From: Photobacterium angustum
GTDB lineage: Bacteria; Pseudomonadota; Gammaproteobacteria; Enterobacterales; Vibrionaceae
Assembly (NCBI RefSeq): GCF_003026365.1
Contig: NZ_PYOM01000010.1
Location: 62,001 to 126,000 of the forward strand
Reading direction: 5' to 3'
DNA: 64,000 nt
The notes below the pieces were generated by a model that made no database searches, was not told where the DNA came from, and saw nothing but the letters and a program-made list of their open reading frames with translations. The position numbers were made by a program, and so were the translations under genes. Positions 15,411-24,398 of the stretch are shown here, piece by piece; within the stretch, counting starts at the first letter, position 1, and each line of letters begins with the position of its first letter.

Positions 15411-17558
15411 TTACTTACTTGCTTTTTTAATTGCGTTAAGTACTTCGTCACTTGTTAAAATCACGGGCAATGGGATACCTTGAGGCGCATTAGGACCATA
15501 TACAATATTAAATGGAACACCAAAACGTCCATGTGATTGTAGGAAGCCTGTGACGTAGTCAGAAGGTTTCGTCCAATCACCGCGCATTAACTCGATGTTA
15601 TCTGCAGATAAGGCCGAATATACGGGCTCTTGCAGTAACACACCGACTTTATTGGCTTTACAAGTGATACACCATTCAGCTGTAACATCAACAAAGACTG
15701 TTTTTCCTTCAGCGACTTGTTTTGCAATGTTATCAACGTTTAGCGTTTCCCAGTGGTGGTCATCAGCGAGCGGCTTCGCCCAATGGTTTGAGGTTAAGCT
15801 ACCCACGATAAGGCTACCAGCAACACCCAGTAAAAGAACCGCAGTGGTGATGATAACGGCTTTGCGTCCTTTCTTACGACCTAATTGCCATAAGATAACG
15901 AGCATAATGAATAGACCAATAACCCAAACAACAGTGGCACTATAGAAGCTGGTCATTAAGCTTAATAACCAAACACTGGTTGCAAGCATCATCAAACCAA
16001 ACAGCGTTTTAACCCGATCCATCCATAAACCAGGTTTAGGTAATGCGTTTGCCAATTGTGGGAAGAGAGCAATCAGCAACCATGGTGCAGCCATACCAAT
16101 CGCTAACGCGGTGAAAATGGCAAAGAGTGTCACATAACTAGCACCTAATGCGAATGCGACAGCTGTGCCTAAGAATGGGGCACTACATGGCGTTGCAAGT
16201 AAGGTTGCAAACATACCTTGAATAAAGTGACCAAGGTGTGAGTTATCCCCTTTGGTTGCCATCCAAGTATTGGTGTTACTTGATAAGCGAATTTCAAATA
16301 AGCCTAACATATTCGCGCCAAACAGAGCGGTGATCGCAATCATTGCACCAATAAACCAAGGGCTCTGGAATTGGATTCCCCAGCCAAGCGCTTGGCCTGA
16401 TAATTTCATTAATGCTAAAAAGCCAGCCAATAGCCAAAATGAGGTGATAATACCTGCAGCAGAAGCGATAAACTGGGTACGGATTTGGCGTTTCTCTAAG
16501 CCCTTCGCTGAAACAACGCTACTCAACTTCATGCCTAATACCGGCAATACGCATGGCATGATATTAAGAATTAAACCGCCTAATAGCGCAATGCAAATTA
16601 TTTCTAATAAGTTACTATTAGAGCTCGGCACAATAACAGGAGTGTCTGTTGCTGTTGCAGGGATCTCAACGGCGAGATTATTATCACCGATTGTGATTTG
16701 AAGTGGTTCACCAACAAGCTTTGGTGTACCAAACCAACTGGTCACGGGTAATACCGCATACAGTGTTTGATCTTTAATCGTAACATTCGGCGCTAAGAAT
16801 GAGGTGTCTTTAACGGCTTTATTATGTCCGTCAATCAACACATCTGGTTTCACCCAACCTGCTTTATTTGTTGCAACAACTGTAATTGCTTTTTTGTCTT
16901 TGTCATAAGAGACAGTATCCAATGTTACTGCTTGAGACGATTTAGGTACTTGGCTATAACCTTTGTTGTATAAAAACATCGCATCGGTCGATAAGCTGAG
17001 TTTTTCAGGATTAAAATCAAGTGCTAATTCATAGTCAGTCAGTACACAAATACTGGTACAGGAAGACATGGTTAATTTACCTGCAAGAAATACAGGCTTA
17101 TTCATGTCTTTTACATGAATTGAAAGCGGGAAAATAACATCATGTTTATAGCCAAGCGTTTCAACACCTAAGAACTCATAACGTTTTGGCATCGGCCACT
17201 GCCAGTCAACACTTTCAACATTACTAGACATATCCCAGTTTATAGATGGTGCAACGCCACCTTCACCAGGCGATCGCCAATAGGTTTTCCAATCTTTATC
17301 AAGTTTAACTTCTAGAAGTCCTTGAACAGTATGATTAGCCGTGTCTTTTTCACCCGTTAGTACTAACCTAACTTGTACAGGAGGATGTTGTGGGTTTGTT
17401 ACCCATCCAGTTGTAATCTCAGTAGCTGCAAAGGTTTGACTGGAAAAAGTGATACTGAGTAATGCACCGAGCATGGCACAGATGAAATAAGTATTGAGGT
17501 ATAATTTTTTCAATCTAGAACTCCGTTTTAACAATGCACATGTCATTGCAACGATCAT
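15411..17558 (-). CDS. scsB: ScsB-like (DsbD family) transmembrane thiol reductase
   Basis: A 715-residue inner-membrane electron transporter that moves reducing power from cytoplasmic thioredoxin to periplasmic thiol proteins. The order is a signal peptide, a large periplasmic N-terminal region (to about residue 300, with a Cys pair in SSCTSICVL), an eight-helix DsbD core with IMPCVLPVLGMK and ATPCSAPFLG carrying the membrane Cys pair, and a C-terminal thioredoxin domain with VTAEWCITCKANK (CITC). The long N-terminal region and Cys pattern match ScsB rather than DsbD proper. It heads the scsB-scsD pair. No ScsC gene sits next to it; an ScsC-like lipoprotein gene is at 28.0-28.8 kb. An alternative start (GTG or ATG) within the first 20 codons is possible. 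Confidence 0.88.
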   Translation of the reverse strand: MIVAMTCALLKRSSRLKKLYLNTYFICAMLGALLSITFSSQTFAATEITTGWVTNPQHPPVQVRLVLTGEKDTANHTVQGLLEVKLDKDWKTYWRSPGEGGVAPSINWDMSSNVESVDWQWPMPKRYEFLGVETLGYKHDVIFPLSIHVKDMNKPVFLAGKLTMSSCTSICVLTDYELALDFNPEKLSLSTDAMFLYNKGYSQVPKSSQAVTLDTVSYDKDKKAITVVATNKAGWVKPDVLIDGHNKAVKDTSFLAPNVTIKDQTLYAVLPVTSWFGTPKLVGEPLQITIGDNNLAVEIPATATDTPVIVPSSNSNLLEIICIALLGGLILNIMPCVLPVLGMKLSSVVSAKGLEKRQIRTQFIASAAGIITSFWLLAGFLALMKLSGQALGWGIQFQSPWFIGAMIAITALFGANMLGLFEIRLSSNTNTWMATKGDNSHLGHFIQGMFATLLATPCSAPFLGTAVAFALGASYVTLFAIFTALAIGMAAPWLLIALFPQLANALPKPGLWMDRVKTLFGLMMLATSVWLLSLMTSFYSATVVWVIGLFIMLVILWQLGRKKGRKAVIITTAVLLLGVAGSLIVGSLTSNHWAKPLADDHHWETLNVDNIAKQVAEGKTVFVDVTAEWCITCKANKVGVLLQEPVYSALSADNIELMRGDWTKPSDYVTGFLQSHGRFGVPFNIVYGPNAPQGIPLPVILTSDEVLNAIKKASK

Positions 17559-17713
17559 GAGCGTATAAATTTTATACTATGGTCTTGGTGATAATATAGA
17601 ACGGTAAAATAATGATTCTATTTCATCGAGTTAGCAAAATATTCAGATTATTAGGTGACAGTATTTTTACGTTTTGGTTCGCGTATTATAGCGATAAGTT
17701 ACGCTGTCTTTTC

Positions 17714-18265
17714 CTATTGTTGTTGCGATAACCTGAACATACGCTTTAGTTTTGTGAAAAGGCTTTGCTGCGTCGTTTTTTTTCCTTGATAGAATGCTTG
17801 CATTAGCCGTTGTCGAAGTTGTTCATCTTCTTTACTGTCATTAGACTCTTTTGTCTCTTCATGAATATGAGCTAACAGCGTTTCAGCTTGTTCATTGGCA
17901 TAACTATAATCAATTTTATTTGCGCCCTGAACAAGCAACCATAATAGAGTGATCAGAATATATTCATCGACATCTTGATTAATAAACTTGCTAGCGTGTT
18001 CAGTCCCTACGGTTGATTGAAATACCGATTGCATTTGATGATAGGCAGTCTGTTGTTCAATCCAGCGAGACGAGGCAATGTGGTGTTGTTGCGTCATATA
18101 GCCTAATAGTAACGCTAAAGGTTCTTTATCTTGTCGCTGGTGGCAAATATCATTAAATCGAGGTGTTGATTGCTCAATAAAGGCATTGATAATATTTTTT
18201 TCTTTTTCAGATAAATCAAGTTGTTCAAGGCCAAGAGAAAAAAATAAGTGTTTGAGATCTGTCAT
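17714..18265 (-). CDS. hypothetical protein
   Basis: A 183-residue soluble, helix-rich protein I do not recognise. It starts MTDLKHLFFSLGLEQLDLSEKEKNIINAFIEQ, has one mildly hydrophobic stretch (EYILITLLWLLVQGA), an acidic linker rich in Glu, Asp and Ser, and a basic Gln-rich tail (LKRMFRLSQQQ). I chose the ATG at 18265, with GAAG eight bases upstream, over a TTG at 18283 that lacks a ribosome site. It diverges from the glutathione peroxidase gene with about 75 bases between the starts, so the two may share control elements. Confidence 0.7.
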   Translation of the reverse strand: MTDLKHLFFSLGLEQLDLSEKEKNIINAFIEQSTPRFNDICHQRQDKEPLALLLGYMTQQHHIASSRWIEQQTAYHQMQSVFQSTVGTEHASKFINQDVDEYILITLLWLLVQGANKIDYSYANEQAETLLAHIHEETKESNDSKEDEQLRQRLMQAFYQGKKTTQQSLFTKLKRMFRLSQQQ

Positions 18266-18340
18266 GCTATTAACTTCGTACAAAAGGACGTTTACAGAAT
18301 AACATGGACAATTAGCGAGTAATAATAAATAGGAATGATA

Positions 18341-18820
18341 ATGACAAAAATATATGACTTCGACGTTAAAGCACTTTCAGGTGAAGAGCTTTCATTAAGT
18401 GATTATGAAGGGAAAGTTATACTCGTTGTAAATACAGCCAGCAAGTGCGGTTTTACGCCTCAATATGAAGCATTACAGGCATTATATGAAAAGTATCGTG
18501 ATCAAGGGTTAGTGATACTTGGGTTTCCATGCAATCAGTTTGGTGGACAAGAGCCAGATGGAGAGAGCCAAATTAAGCAGGAATGTTTGATAAACTATGG
18601 CGTAACATTTCCGATGTTTAGCAAAGTAGATGTGAAAGGGCGTGACGCTGAACCGGTATTTTCTTATCTCGTAAAACAATTACCAGGTCTGCTTGGCAAG
18701 GATATTAAATGGAATTTCACCAAGTTTTTGATTTCAAGAGAGGGTGAACCAATGAAACGTTATGCGCCCACTACAAAGCCATTTGCTATAGAAGATGACA
18801 TTATTAAACTGCTATCATAA
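18341..18820 (+). CDS. gpx: glutathione peroxidase family thiol peroxidase
   Basis: A 159-residue peroxidase of the Gpx/BtuE family that reduces hydrogen or lipid peroxides with glutathione or thioredoxin. The peroxidatic Cys is in NTASKCGFTPQYEAL (Cys about 35, not selenocysteine). FPCNQFGGQEP gives the second Cys and the Gln of the catalytic tetrad. WNFTKFLI gives the Trp and Asn. All family landmarks are present and the length is usual. The ATG at 18341 has AGGA six bases upstream; the ATG at 18335 directly abuts that ribosome site, so I prefer the second. It ends three bases from the convergent CHAD gene with no terminator between. Confidence 0.92.
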   Translation: MTKIYDFDVKALSGEELSLSDYEGKVILVVNTASKCGFTPQYEALQALYEKYRDQGLVILGFPCNQFGGQEPDGESQIKQECLINYGVTFPMFSKVDVKGRDAEPVFSYLVKQLPGLLGKDIKWNFTKFLISREGEPMKRYAPTTKPFAIEDDIIKLLS

Positions 18821-18823
18821 TGA

Positions 18824-19750
18824 TTAATTAGCAGTATTTTGACTACATTGGACAACTTCAATAATCAATTGCTGCTTATTCTCTAAATGATCTTGCTGTA
18901 TTTTTTGAAGTAATAAGCCAATCGCTTTCGCACGTCTCCCCGTTTTTTTGTATTGCTGTAAATAGTGATTAAGAAAGTCAATTTGCACCGAGCTATCATT
19001 GAAGTCACCTAACTTAGCTTGTAGAAGCTTCAATGTTTTTATCTTCAAACTAAGTGATAACTGTTCAATTAATGGACGGTAATACTCCAAACTATAACGT
19101 AATTTTTTGCATTTTATTCTCAAGCGATGAAGCTTCGCGTCAGGCGTTTGTGAGTCAATAGCGTTCATTGAGGTGGTAATACGATTATTTAAGTTCATTA
19201 ATAGCGTATTTATCATTTCTTTTGATGGTGTCGATAACTCTTCTTCGCGAGGCGACAGTTGCTTCAACTGTGTTTTAATGTGCTTATATTGCAGTTTATA
19301 TTCCTCGCTTTTTAACCATTGTTTATTTTTCTTATATGCTTTTTGGCGCTGGTGCTGAAGATCGTCAAAAAAACGTGCTAGTCCTTGATGATGTTTATGT
19401 TCGACCGAATTAAAGTAATGTTCTATTTGCATGAGGTAAACATCGAGATCGCGTTGTAAATTAGTAGGTTGCATTAAATTTTTGATAGCTAAGTTAGTTT
19501 CTTTTAGCTGATCTGGGATGAATAGCGATTGATGAAGGCTAAGTATGGCGCGTATACGACGCATCGTAACGCGATATTGATGAAGAAATTCAGGATCATC
19601 ATCTTTTATAATGCCTTGTTGATAGTTTTCACAAAAAGAAAAGTTCTGTAATACGTGAGAGCGAATAATTTTAGCTAGTGGCAAAGTAGAATTAATAGGA
19701 TAAACACCTGACGTTTTTCGGGGAAGCTGAAAAGTGTCTCGTTTATGCAT
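18824..19750 (-). CDS. CHAD domain protein
   Basis: A 308-residue soluble all-helical protein of the CHAD family, whose conserved His and basic residues bind inorganic polyphosphate. The signature is EFLHQYRVTMRRIRAIL (residues about 54-70), then NLQRDLDVYLMQ, and the second repeat with LHRLRIKCKKLRYSLEYYRPL and LGDFNDSSVQIDFL. There is no attached CYTH (triphosphatase) domain, which some family members carry. No phosphate or polyphosphate kinase gene is nearby. It is convergent with, and nearly abuts, the glutathione peroxidase gene. Confidence 0.85.
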   Translation of the reverse strand: MHKRDTFQLPRKTSGVYPINSTLPLAKIIRSHVLQNFSFCENYQQGIIKDDDPEFLHQYRVTMRRIRAILSLHQSLFIPDQLKETNLAIKNLMQPTNLQRDLDVYLMQIEHYFNSVEHKHHQGLARFFDDLQHQRQKAYKKNKQWLKSEEYKLQYKHIKTQLKQLSPREEELSTPSKEMINTLLMNLNNRITTSMNAIDSQTPDAKLHRLRIKCKKLRYSLEYYRPLIEQLSLSLKIKTLKLLQAKLGDFNDSSVQIDFLNHYLQQYKKTGRRAKAIGLLLQKIQQDHLENKQQLIIEVVQCSQNTAN

Positions 19751-19975
19751 AACTGAGCCTTACTAATAAAATTCATTTTAAATTCTAAATATAGAACAAT
19801 TGGATGCTTATGGCTGAAACATAAGGTTTATTTGTATATGTAAATCACATGGAAACAGTGCGTTACAAGGGAGAAAAAATTAAATCAACAACGAAGAAAG
19901 AGAAAACTGCCCGTTATTTCAAACTACTGCTAAAGCTTAAAGAGAGTTATCTATAAGTTTAATAGGAGTCATTGT

Positions 19976-21046
19976 ATGTCAAAGGTATGTAATCCATTAG
20001 GTACTGATGGTTTTGAATTTGTTGAATACACTGCTCCAACAAAAGTTGGGATCACTAAACTTAAAAATTTATTTAGACAAATGGGTTTTGCGGAAATAGC
20101 GAAACATAAACATAAAATGGTGTGGCTTTATCGTCAGGGGGACATTAACTTCATTGTTAATGGTGAGTCAGCTTCGCAAGCAAGTTCGTTTGCATTGCAG
20201 CATGGCGCAAGTGTTAATGCGATGGCATTTCGGGTTAAAGATGTAAACAAGGCGTTAGACTATGCTATTAACCATGGCGCAAAGAGGTGTGAAAATAATG
20301 TTGGGCTTATGGAACTAAATATTCCCGCTATTGAAGGTATTGGTGGCGCATTATTATATTTTGTCGATCGTTATGGTGAACATGATATTTACGAAGTTGA
20401 TTTTGAGTATTACCCAGATGCACAGCAGCGTTTAGCAGCTATAGATACTGGGTTATTAACGATTGATCACTTAACTCATAATGTTGCTATCGGACATATG
20501 GATAAATGGTCTGATTTTTATGAAAAAATTGCAAATTTTCAACAGATTAAATACTTTGATATCAAAGGGAAATTAACGGGTTTAAAATCTCGCGCAATGA
20601 CATCACCTTGTGGCAAAATCCGCATTCCCATCAATGAATCAAGTGACGAACATTCTCAAATCGCAGAATATTTAAAACAATATAATGGCGAAGGTATTCA
20701 GCATATCGCTTTAAGTACTAATGACATTCTTTCATCAGTGAAAAAGCTACGTCAATTAGGTGTTACCTTCATGGATACACCGGATACTTATTACGAACTG
20801 GTCAGCAAAAGAATTGATTGTCACGATGAAAACATCTCATCATTGCAGCATGACAAAATACTGATCGATAGCGATGAACATGGTATTTTGTTGCAAATTT
20901 TCACGGGAACCGTGATTGGTCCCGTATTTTTTGAGATTATTCAACGTAAAGGAAATCAAGGATTCGGTGAGGGTAATTTTCAAGCTTTATTCGAATCAAT
21001 TGAACTTGATCAAATACGTCGAGGTGTCCTGAGCGCAAAATCTTAG
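19976..21046 (+). CDS. hppD: 4-hydroxyphenylpyruvate dioxygenase
   Basis: A 356-residue Fe(II) dioxygenase that turns 4-hydroxyphenylpyruvate into homogentisate in tyrosine breakdown and, in some vibrios, leads to pyomelanin. Two vicinal-oxygen-chelate repeats are visible. The metal ligands fit His in TIDHLTHNV (about 165), His in GIQHIALST (about 245) and Glu in FFEIIQRKG (about 325). NPLGTDGFEFVEY opens the protein as in bacterial homologs. GGAG lies about six bases before the ATG. The rest of the pathway (hmgA, maiA, fahA) is not adjacent, so on its own this gene suggests homogentisate formation only. Confidence 0.93.
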   Translation: MSKVCNPLGTDGFEFVEYTAPTKVGITKLKNLFRQMGFAEIAKHKHKMVWLYRQGDINFIVNGESASQASSFALQHGASVNAMAFRVKDVNKALDYAINHGAKRCENNVGLMELNIPAIEGIGGALLYFVDRYGEHDIYEVDFEYYPDAQQRLAAIDTGLLTIDHLTHNVAIGHMDKWSDFYEKIANFQQIKYFDIKGKLTGLKSRAMTSPCGKIRIPINESSDEHSQIAEYLKQYNGEGIQHIALSTNDILSSVKKLRQLGVTFMDTPDTYYELVSKRIDCHDENISSLQHDKILIDSDEHGILLQIFTGTVIGPVFFEIIQRKGNQGFGEGNFQALFESIELDQIRRGVLSAKS

Positions 21047-21209
21047 CTTAATGAAAATAAGCAATTTGTTTCCCTTCTGTTAGCTATAAATTGTACATTT
21101 CCTCAATGTAAAATTTATACCAGAGGGTCTGGTTAATGTTCTCTATACTGTAGTAGTATCATTTCAAGGTATTTGATTTAATGCCTCTATAGTATATTGG
21201 ACGTCTGAT

Positions 21210-21671
21210 ATGATTAGTAAAGATACAATAGTGAATAAAAATAATAAGTTTCTTGTTGGGTGGCGTGAAGTCGCTGCATTACCTGATCTGGGTATCAATA
21301 ATATTCATGTGAAAATTGATACTGGTGCACGAAGTTCGTGCCTGCATACTTTCAAAATTGAAGAATTTATCCGTGACGGTGAAGAGTGGGTTAAGTTTTG
21401 GATTCACCCAATCCATAACAACACCGACATTGAACAAATCTGTGAAGCAAAAGTGGCTGATAAACGTGTTGTAAGAAACTCAGGCGGTGATGAGCAACTG
21501 CGCTACTTTATCGTTTCTACAATTGATTTTAATGGTCAACAGTGGCCGATTGAAATTTCGCTAACCAGTCGTGACAATATGGCTTTCCGTATGCTACTAG
21601 GGCGTACGGCAATGCATGAGCGTATTATTGTTGATCCAGAAGCATCTTATCTTATTGAAAATCAAGGCTAG
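21210..21671 (+). CDS. rimB: RimB-like putative ATP-dependent zinc protease (retropepsin-like)
   Basis: A 153-residue protein of the Zn_protease/RimB family. The motif [14 protein letters not shown] (residues about 33-46) is the D-T-G-A retropepsin-like active-site turn, and [13 protein letters not shown] is the second conserved block. RimB-type proteins trim poly-glutamate tails that RimK adds to ribosomal protein S6. That family role plus immediate adjacency (five bases) to rimK supports a two-gene operon. The older label zinc protease is not evident from zinc ligands here. ATG start. Confidence 0.87.
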   Translation: MISKDTIVNKNNKFLVGWREVAALPDLGINNIHVKIDTGARSSCLHTFKIEEFIRDGEEWVKFWIHPIHNNTDIEQICEAKVADKRVVRNSGGDEQLRYFIVSTIDFNGQQWPIEISLTSRDNMAFRMLLGRTAMHERIIVDPEASYLIENQG

Positions 21672-21676
21672 TTGTC

Positions 21677-22579
21677 ATGAAAATTGGAATTTTATCTCGC
21701 AACCGTTCACTGTATTCGACAGCTCGTTTGATTGAAGCCGCTGAACAACGTGGTCATGAAATTAAAGTGATCGATGCACTGCGTTGTTATATGAACATTA
21801 ACTCGCAAAAACCTCAGATTCACTTTAAAGGTGAAGATTTAGTGGATTTTGATGCGATTATTCCACGTATCGGTGCATCAGTAACATTTTACGGTACTGC
21901 TGTTTTGCGTCAGTTTGAAATGATGGGTGTATATACCGTTAATGAATCTGTAGCGATCAGCCGCTCACGTGATAAATTACGTTCAATGCAGTTACTATCG
22001 CGTAAGTGTATCGGTATGCCTGTGACTGGTTTTGCAAGTAAGCCTGATGACGTTAAAGATTTACTTGATATGGTTGGTGGTGCGCCAGTCGTTATTAAGC
22101 TATTAGAAGGCACACAAGGCATTGGTGTGGTTCTTGCTGAAACACGTAAAGCCGCTGAAAGTGTTATTGAAGCTTTCATGGGTCTTAAAGCGAATATCAT
22201 GGTTCAAGAATACATTAAGGAAGCAGGCGGCGCAGATATCCGTTGTTTCGTTATTGGCGATAAAGTGATTGCAGCAATGAAACGCCAAGGTGCAGAAGGT
22301 GAGTTCCGTTCAAACCTACACCGCGGTGGTAGCGCAGCACTGGTTAAGATCACACCTGAAGAACGTAAAACAGCAGTTGCAGCTGCAAAAATTATGGGAT
22401 TAGGTGTTGCTGGTGTTGACCTGTTACGTTCAGAGCGTGGTCCACTTGTTATGGAAGTTAACTCTTCACCTGGCCTTGAAGGTATTGAGAAAGCAACAGG
22501 TAAAGATATTGCAGGCATGATCATCGATTACATCGAAAAAAATGCAGTGAAAAAGTCTTCACTTCGCAACAAAGGCTAA
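21677..22579 (+). CDS. rimK: ribosomal protein S6--L-glutamate ligase
   Basis: A 300-residue ATP-grasp ligase that adds glutamate residues to the C-terminus of ribosomal protein S6. [29 protein letters not shown] and [15 protein letters not shown] are family-typical, followed by [19 protein letters not shown] (ATP-binding loop), [19 protein letters not shown], and [14 protein letters not shown] (metal-binding E-x-N). Length is normal. It overlaps nothing and starts five bases after the rimB stop. A strong terminator ends the operon. Confidence 0.95.
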   Translation: MKIGILSRNRSLYSTARLIEAAEQRGHEIKVIDALRCYMNINSQKPQIHFKGEDLVDFDAIIPRIGASVTFYGTAVLRQFEMMGVYTVNESVAISRSRDKLRSMQLLSRKCIGMPVTGFASKPDDVKDLLDMVGGAPVVIKLLEGTQGIGVVLAETRKAAESVIEAFMGLKANIMVQEYIKEAGGADIRCFVIGDKVIAAMKRQGAEGEFRSNLHRGGSAALVKITPEERKTAVAAAKIMGLGVAGVDLLRSERGPLVMEVNSSPGLEGIEKATGKDIAGMIIDYIEKNAVKKSSLRNKG

Positions 22580-22595
22580 TTGAAAAATTAAGCAT

Positions 22596-22625
22596 GAAAA
22601 AGGCGCTCATTGAGCGCCTTTTTTG
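22596..22625 (+). terminator. terminator of rimB-rimK
   Basis: AAGGCGCTCA / TGAGCGCCTT with A5 before and T6 after, about 20 bases after the rimK stop. It may also serve the convergent PLD gene from the other side. Confidence 0.88.
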
Positions 22626-22652
22626 TCACTATTCTATGGTTATCTTACTGAG

Positions 22653-24182
22653 TTATAGCTGCTTCTCTATTGGTAATACACCGGCCGCCCAAGCGCCAAT
22701 TTTAAGCCAGATGCTGCTGTCTGGCTCTGATGTATACTGCTTGCCCGTTGTATCATCATTCCATACGATGTCGCCGTTTTCGTCCAATGATAGACGGTAA
22801 GCATCTTTAGCTAGGGAGTTACTGATCGTGTTGTAAACTTCACCTGAGAATTTAGGTGAATCAACAATCACCCCTAACTCTGTATTTAAGTATGCAGAGC
22901 GTGGATCAAAGTTAAATGAACCGACGAAAATTTTAGATTTATCAAGAATAAAGGTTTTCGCGTGCAAACTTGTACGAGAGCGACTTAGCCATTTGTGTTT
23001 TGTTTTATGGCCGGGCTCTACTTTTACTTCATATAGCCTAACACCACCTTCTAGCATGATTTTGCGGTATTTGGCATACCAGCCATGCACAGCGAAAACA
23101 TCATTAGAAGCTAATGAGTTGGTAACAATAGTAATGTTTTTGCCGTTCTTTGCCGCTTTAGCCAGCTCTTTTGCACCTTCTTCTGTAGGGACAAAATACG
23201 GTGAAACTAAGAAGAAATCATGTTCTGCTTTCGCAATCATCTCTGATAGCTTATGTAACAATAAATCATCTTTACTATTAGCAATTTTATACGGTGTATC
23301 GTACAGCAGCTCTGCATCTGTCCAGTATAGCGGTAATGTCTCTTCCATTAACTGCTGTATCATCGGGTGGTTTTTCAGCGAACTTGCATAGTCTGACGTC
23401 ATATACTTAAGCTGAGCATCTTTCCACTGTGCCAGTTGTTCTTTTGTAGGCTCATGTGCTGATGAAACTAAAGCTTCAATCGGGGTCGCTGGTTTACTGT
23501 TCCAGTATTCATCAAATTGACGTGCGAATTGCGGTATCACTTTACCTAGCATAATGAGGTCGAAGTCACCGAATTCTACATCACTATTGGCTGAGAAATA
23601 CTCGTCGCCGATATTACGTCCACCGGTTATGGCAAAAACACCATCTGCAATAATAGATTTATTGTGCATACGGCGATTTAAGCGATCAAAGTCAGTTAAG
23701 AAACTTAATGGCTTAATAGTACGGTTTGAAAATGGGTTAAATAAGCGTACTTCAACATTAGGATGAGCAGAGAGGCTTGCTAATGCTTGATCGTCACGAT
23801 TTTGCATATCATCAAGTAATAAACGAACACGTACACCACGTTCAGCAGCTTGGTATAAATACCATGTTAGCAATCCACTTGTCGCATCATCACGGTAAAT
23901 ATAATACTGAACATCCAGTGTTTTTTGTGCATGTTCAATAATAGCTAAACGTGCAAGCAATGCGGCTTGACCGTCACCAAGAGGGTAGAAACCTGTTTTA
24001 TGAGGGTGAGCGCTGGTATAAGGCAGAGAGCTTTGGTACAAGCTAGTGTTGAAATTATCAACATTTGAATAGCTTGCTTGCTTTTCTGTTGATAACGGTT
24101 GAGCACAACCAACAAGCGTGAGAATACTTGTTGCGATAATAGTACGTGATAACCGTTTCTTATAATCTTTAATACGAATCAT
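22653..24182 (-). CDS. phospholipase D-family lipoprotein (ClsC/YmdC-like)
   Basis: A 509-residue PLD-superfamily enzyme with a lipobox (LTLVGC, Cys about 26). Two HKD motifs are present: MHNKSIIADG (residues about 172-181) with GGRNIGDEYF after it, and LHAKTFILDKSKIFVGSFNFDPRSAYLNTELG in the C-terminal half. The arrangement resembles ClsC (YmdC)-type cardiolipin synthases, which join phosphatidyl groups, but nuclease or phospholipase roles cannot be excluded. The lipoprotein anchor would place it in the envelope, facing the periplasm. A second PLD-type gene lies at the left edge of the window. ATG start. It is monocistronic and convergent with rimK. Confidence 0.87.
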   Translation of the reverse strand: MIRIKDYKKRLSRTIIATSILTLVGCAQPLSTEKQASYSNVDNFNTSLYQSSLPYTSAHPHKTGFYPLGDGQAALLARLAIIEHAQKTLDVQYYIYRDDATSGLLTWYLYQAAERGVRVRLLLDDMQNRDDQALASLSAHPNVEVRLFNPFSNRTIKPLSFLTDFDRLNRRMHNKSIIADGVFAITGGRNIGDEYFSANSDVEFGDFDLIMLGKVIPQFARQFDEYWNSKPATPIEALVSSAHEPTKEQLAQWKDAQLKYMTSDYASSLKNHPMIQQLMEETLPLYWTDAELLYDTPYKIANSKDDLLLHKLSEMIAKAEHDFFLVSPYFVPTEEGAKELAKAAKNGKNITIVTNSLASNDVFAVHGWYAKYRKIMLEGGVRLYEVKVEPGHKTKHKWLSRSRTSLHAKTFILDKSKIFVGSFNFDPRSAYLNTELGVIVDSPKFSGEVYNTISNSLAKDAYRLSLDENGDIVWNDDTTGKQYTSEPDSSIWLKIGAWAAGVLPIEKQL

Positions 24183-24333
24183 GGCTAGGGCATTGAAAAT
24201 AAATGTGACTGGATTCTACAGAGGAATAATTGGGTAAGCTGTAATTAAAAATACATTATGTGATCATTTTCTGCTTTTAGAAAACTAACTTATAAGAAGT
24301 GTAACAAAGTAAGAATTTATTATTATCTTGGGG

Positions 24334-24372
24334 CAAAAAAAGCCCGAAATAATTGATTATTTCGGGCTAGTA
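24334..24372 (-). terminator. terminator of the membrane/coiled-coil protein gene
   Basis: 13-bp perfect stem AGCCCGAAATAAT / ATTATTTCGGGCT (24341-24353 and 24356-24368). On the minus strand it is followed by T7. Confidence 0.85.
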
Positions 24373-24398
24373 TTTTGGTTAATTTACCACGTGATGTA

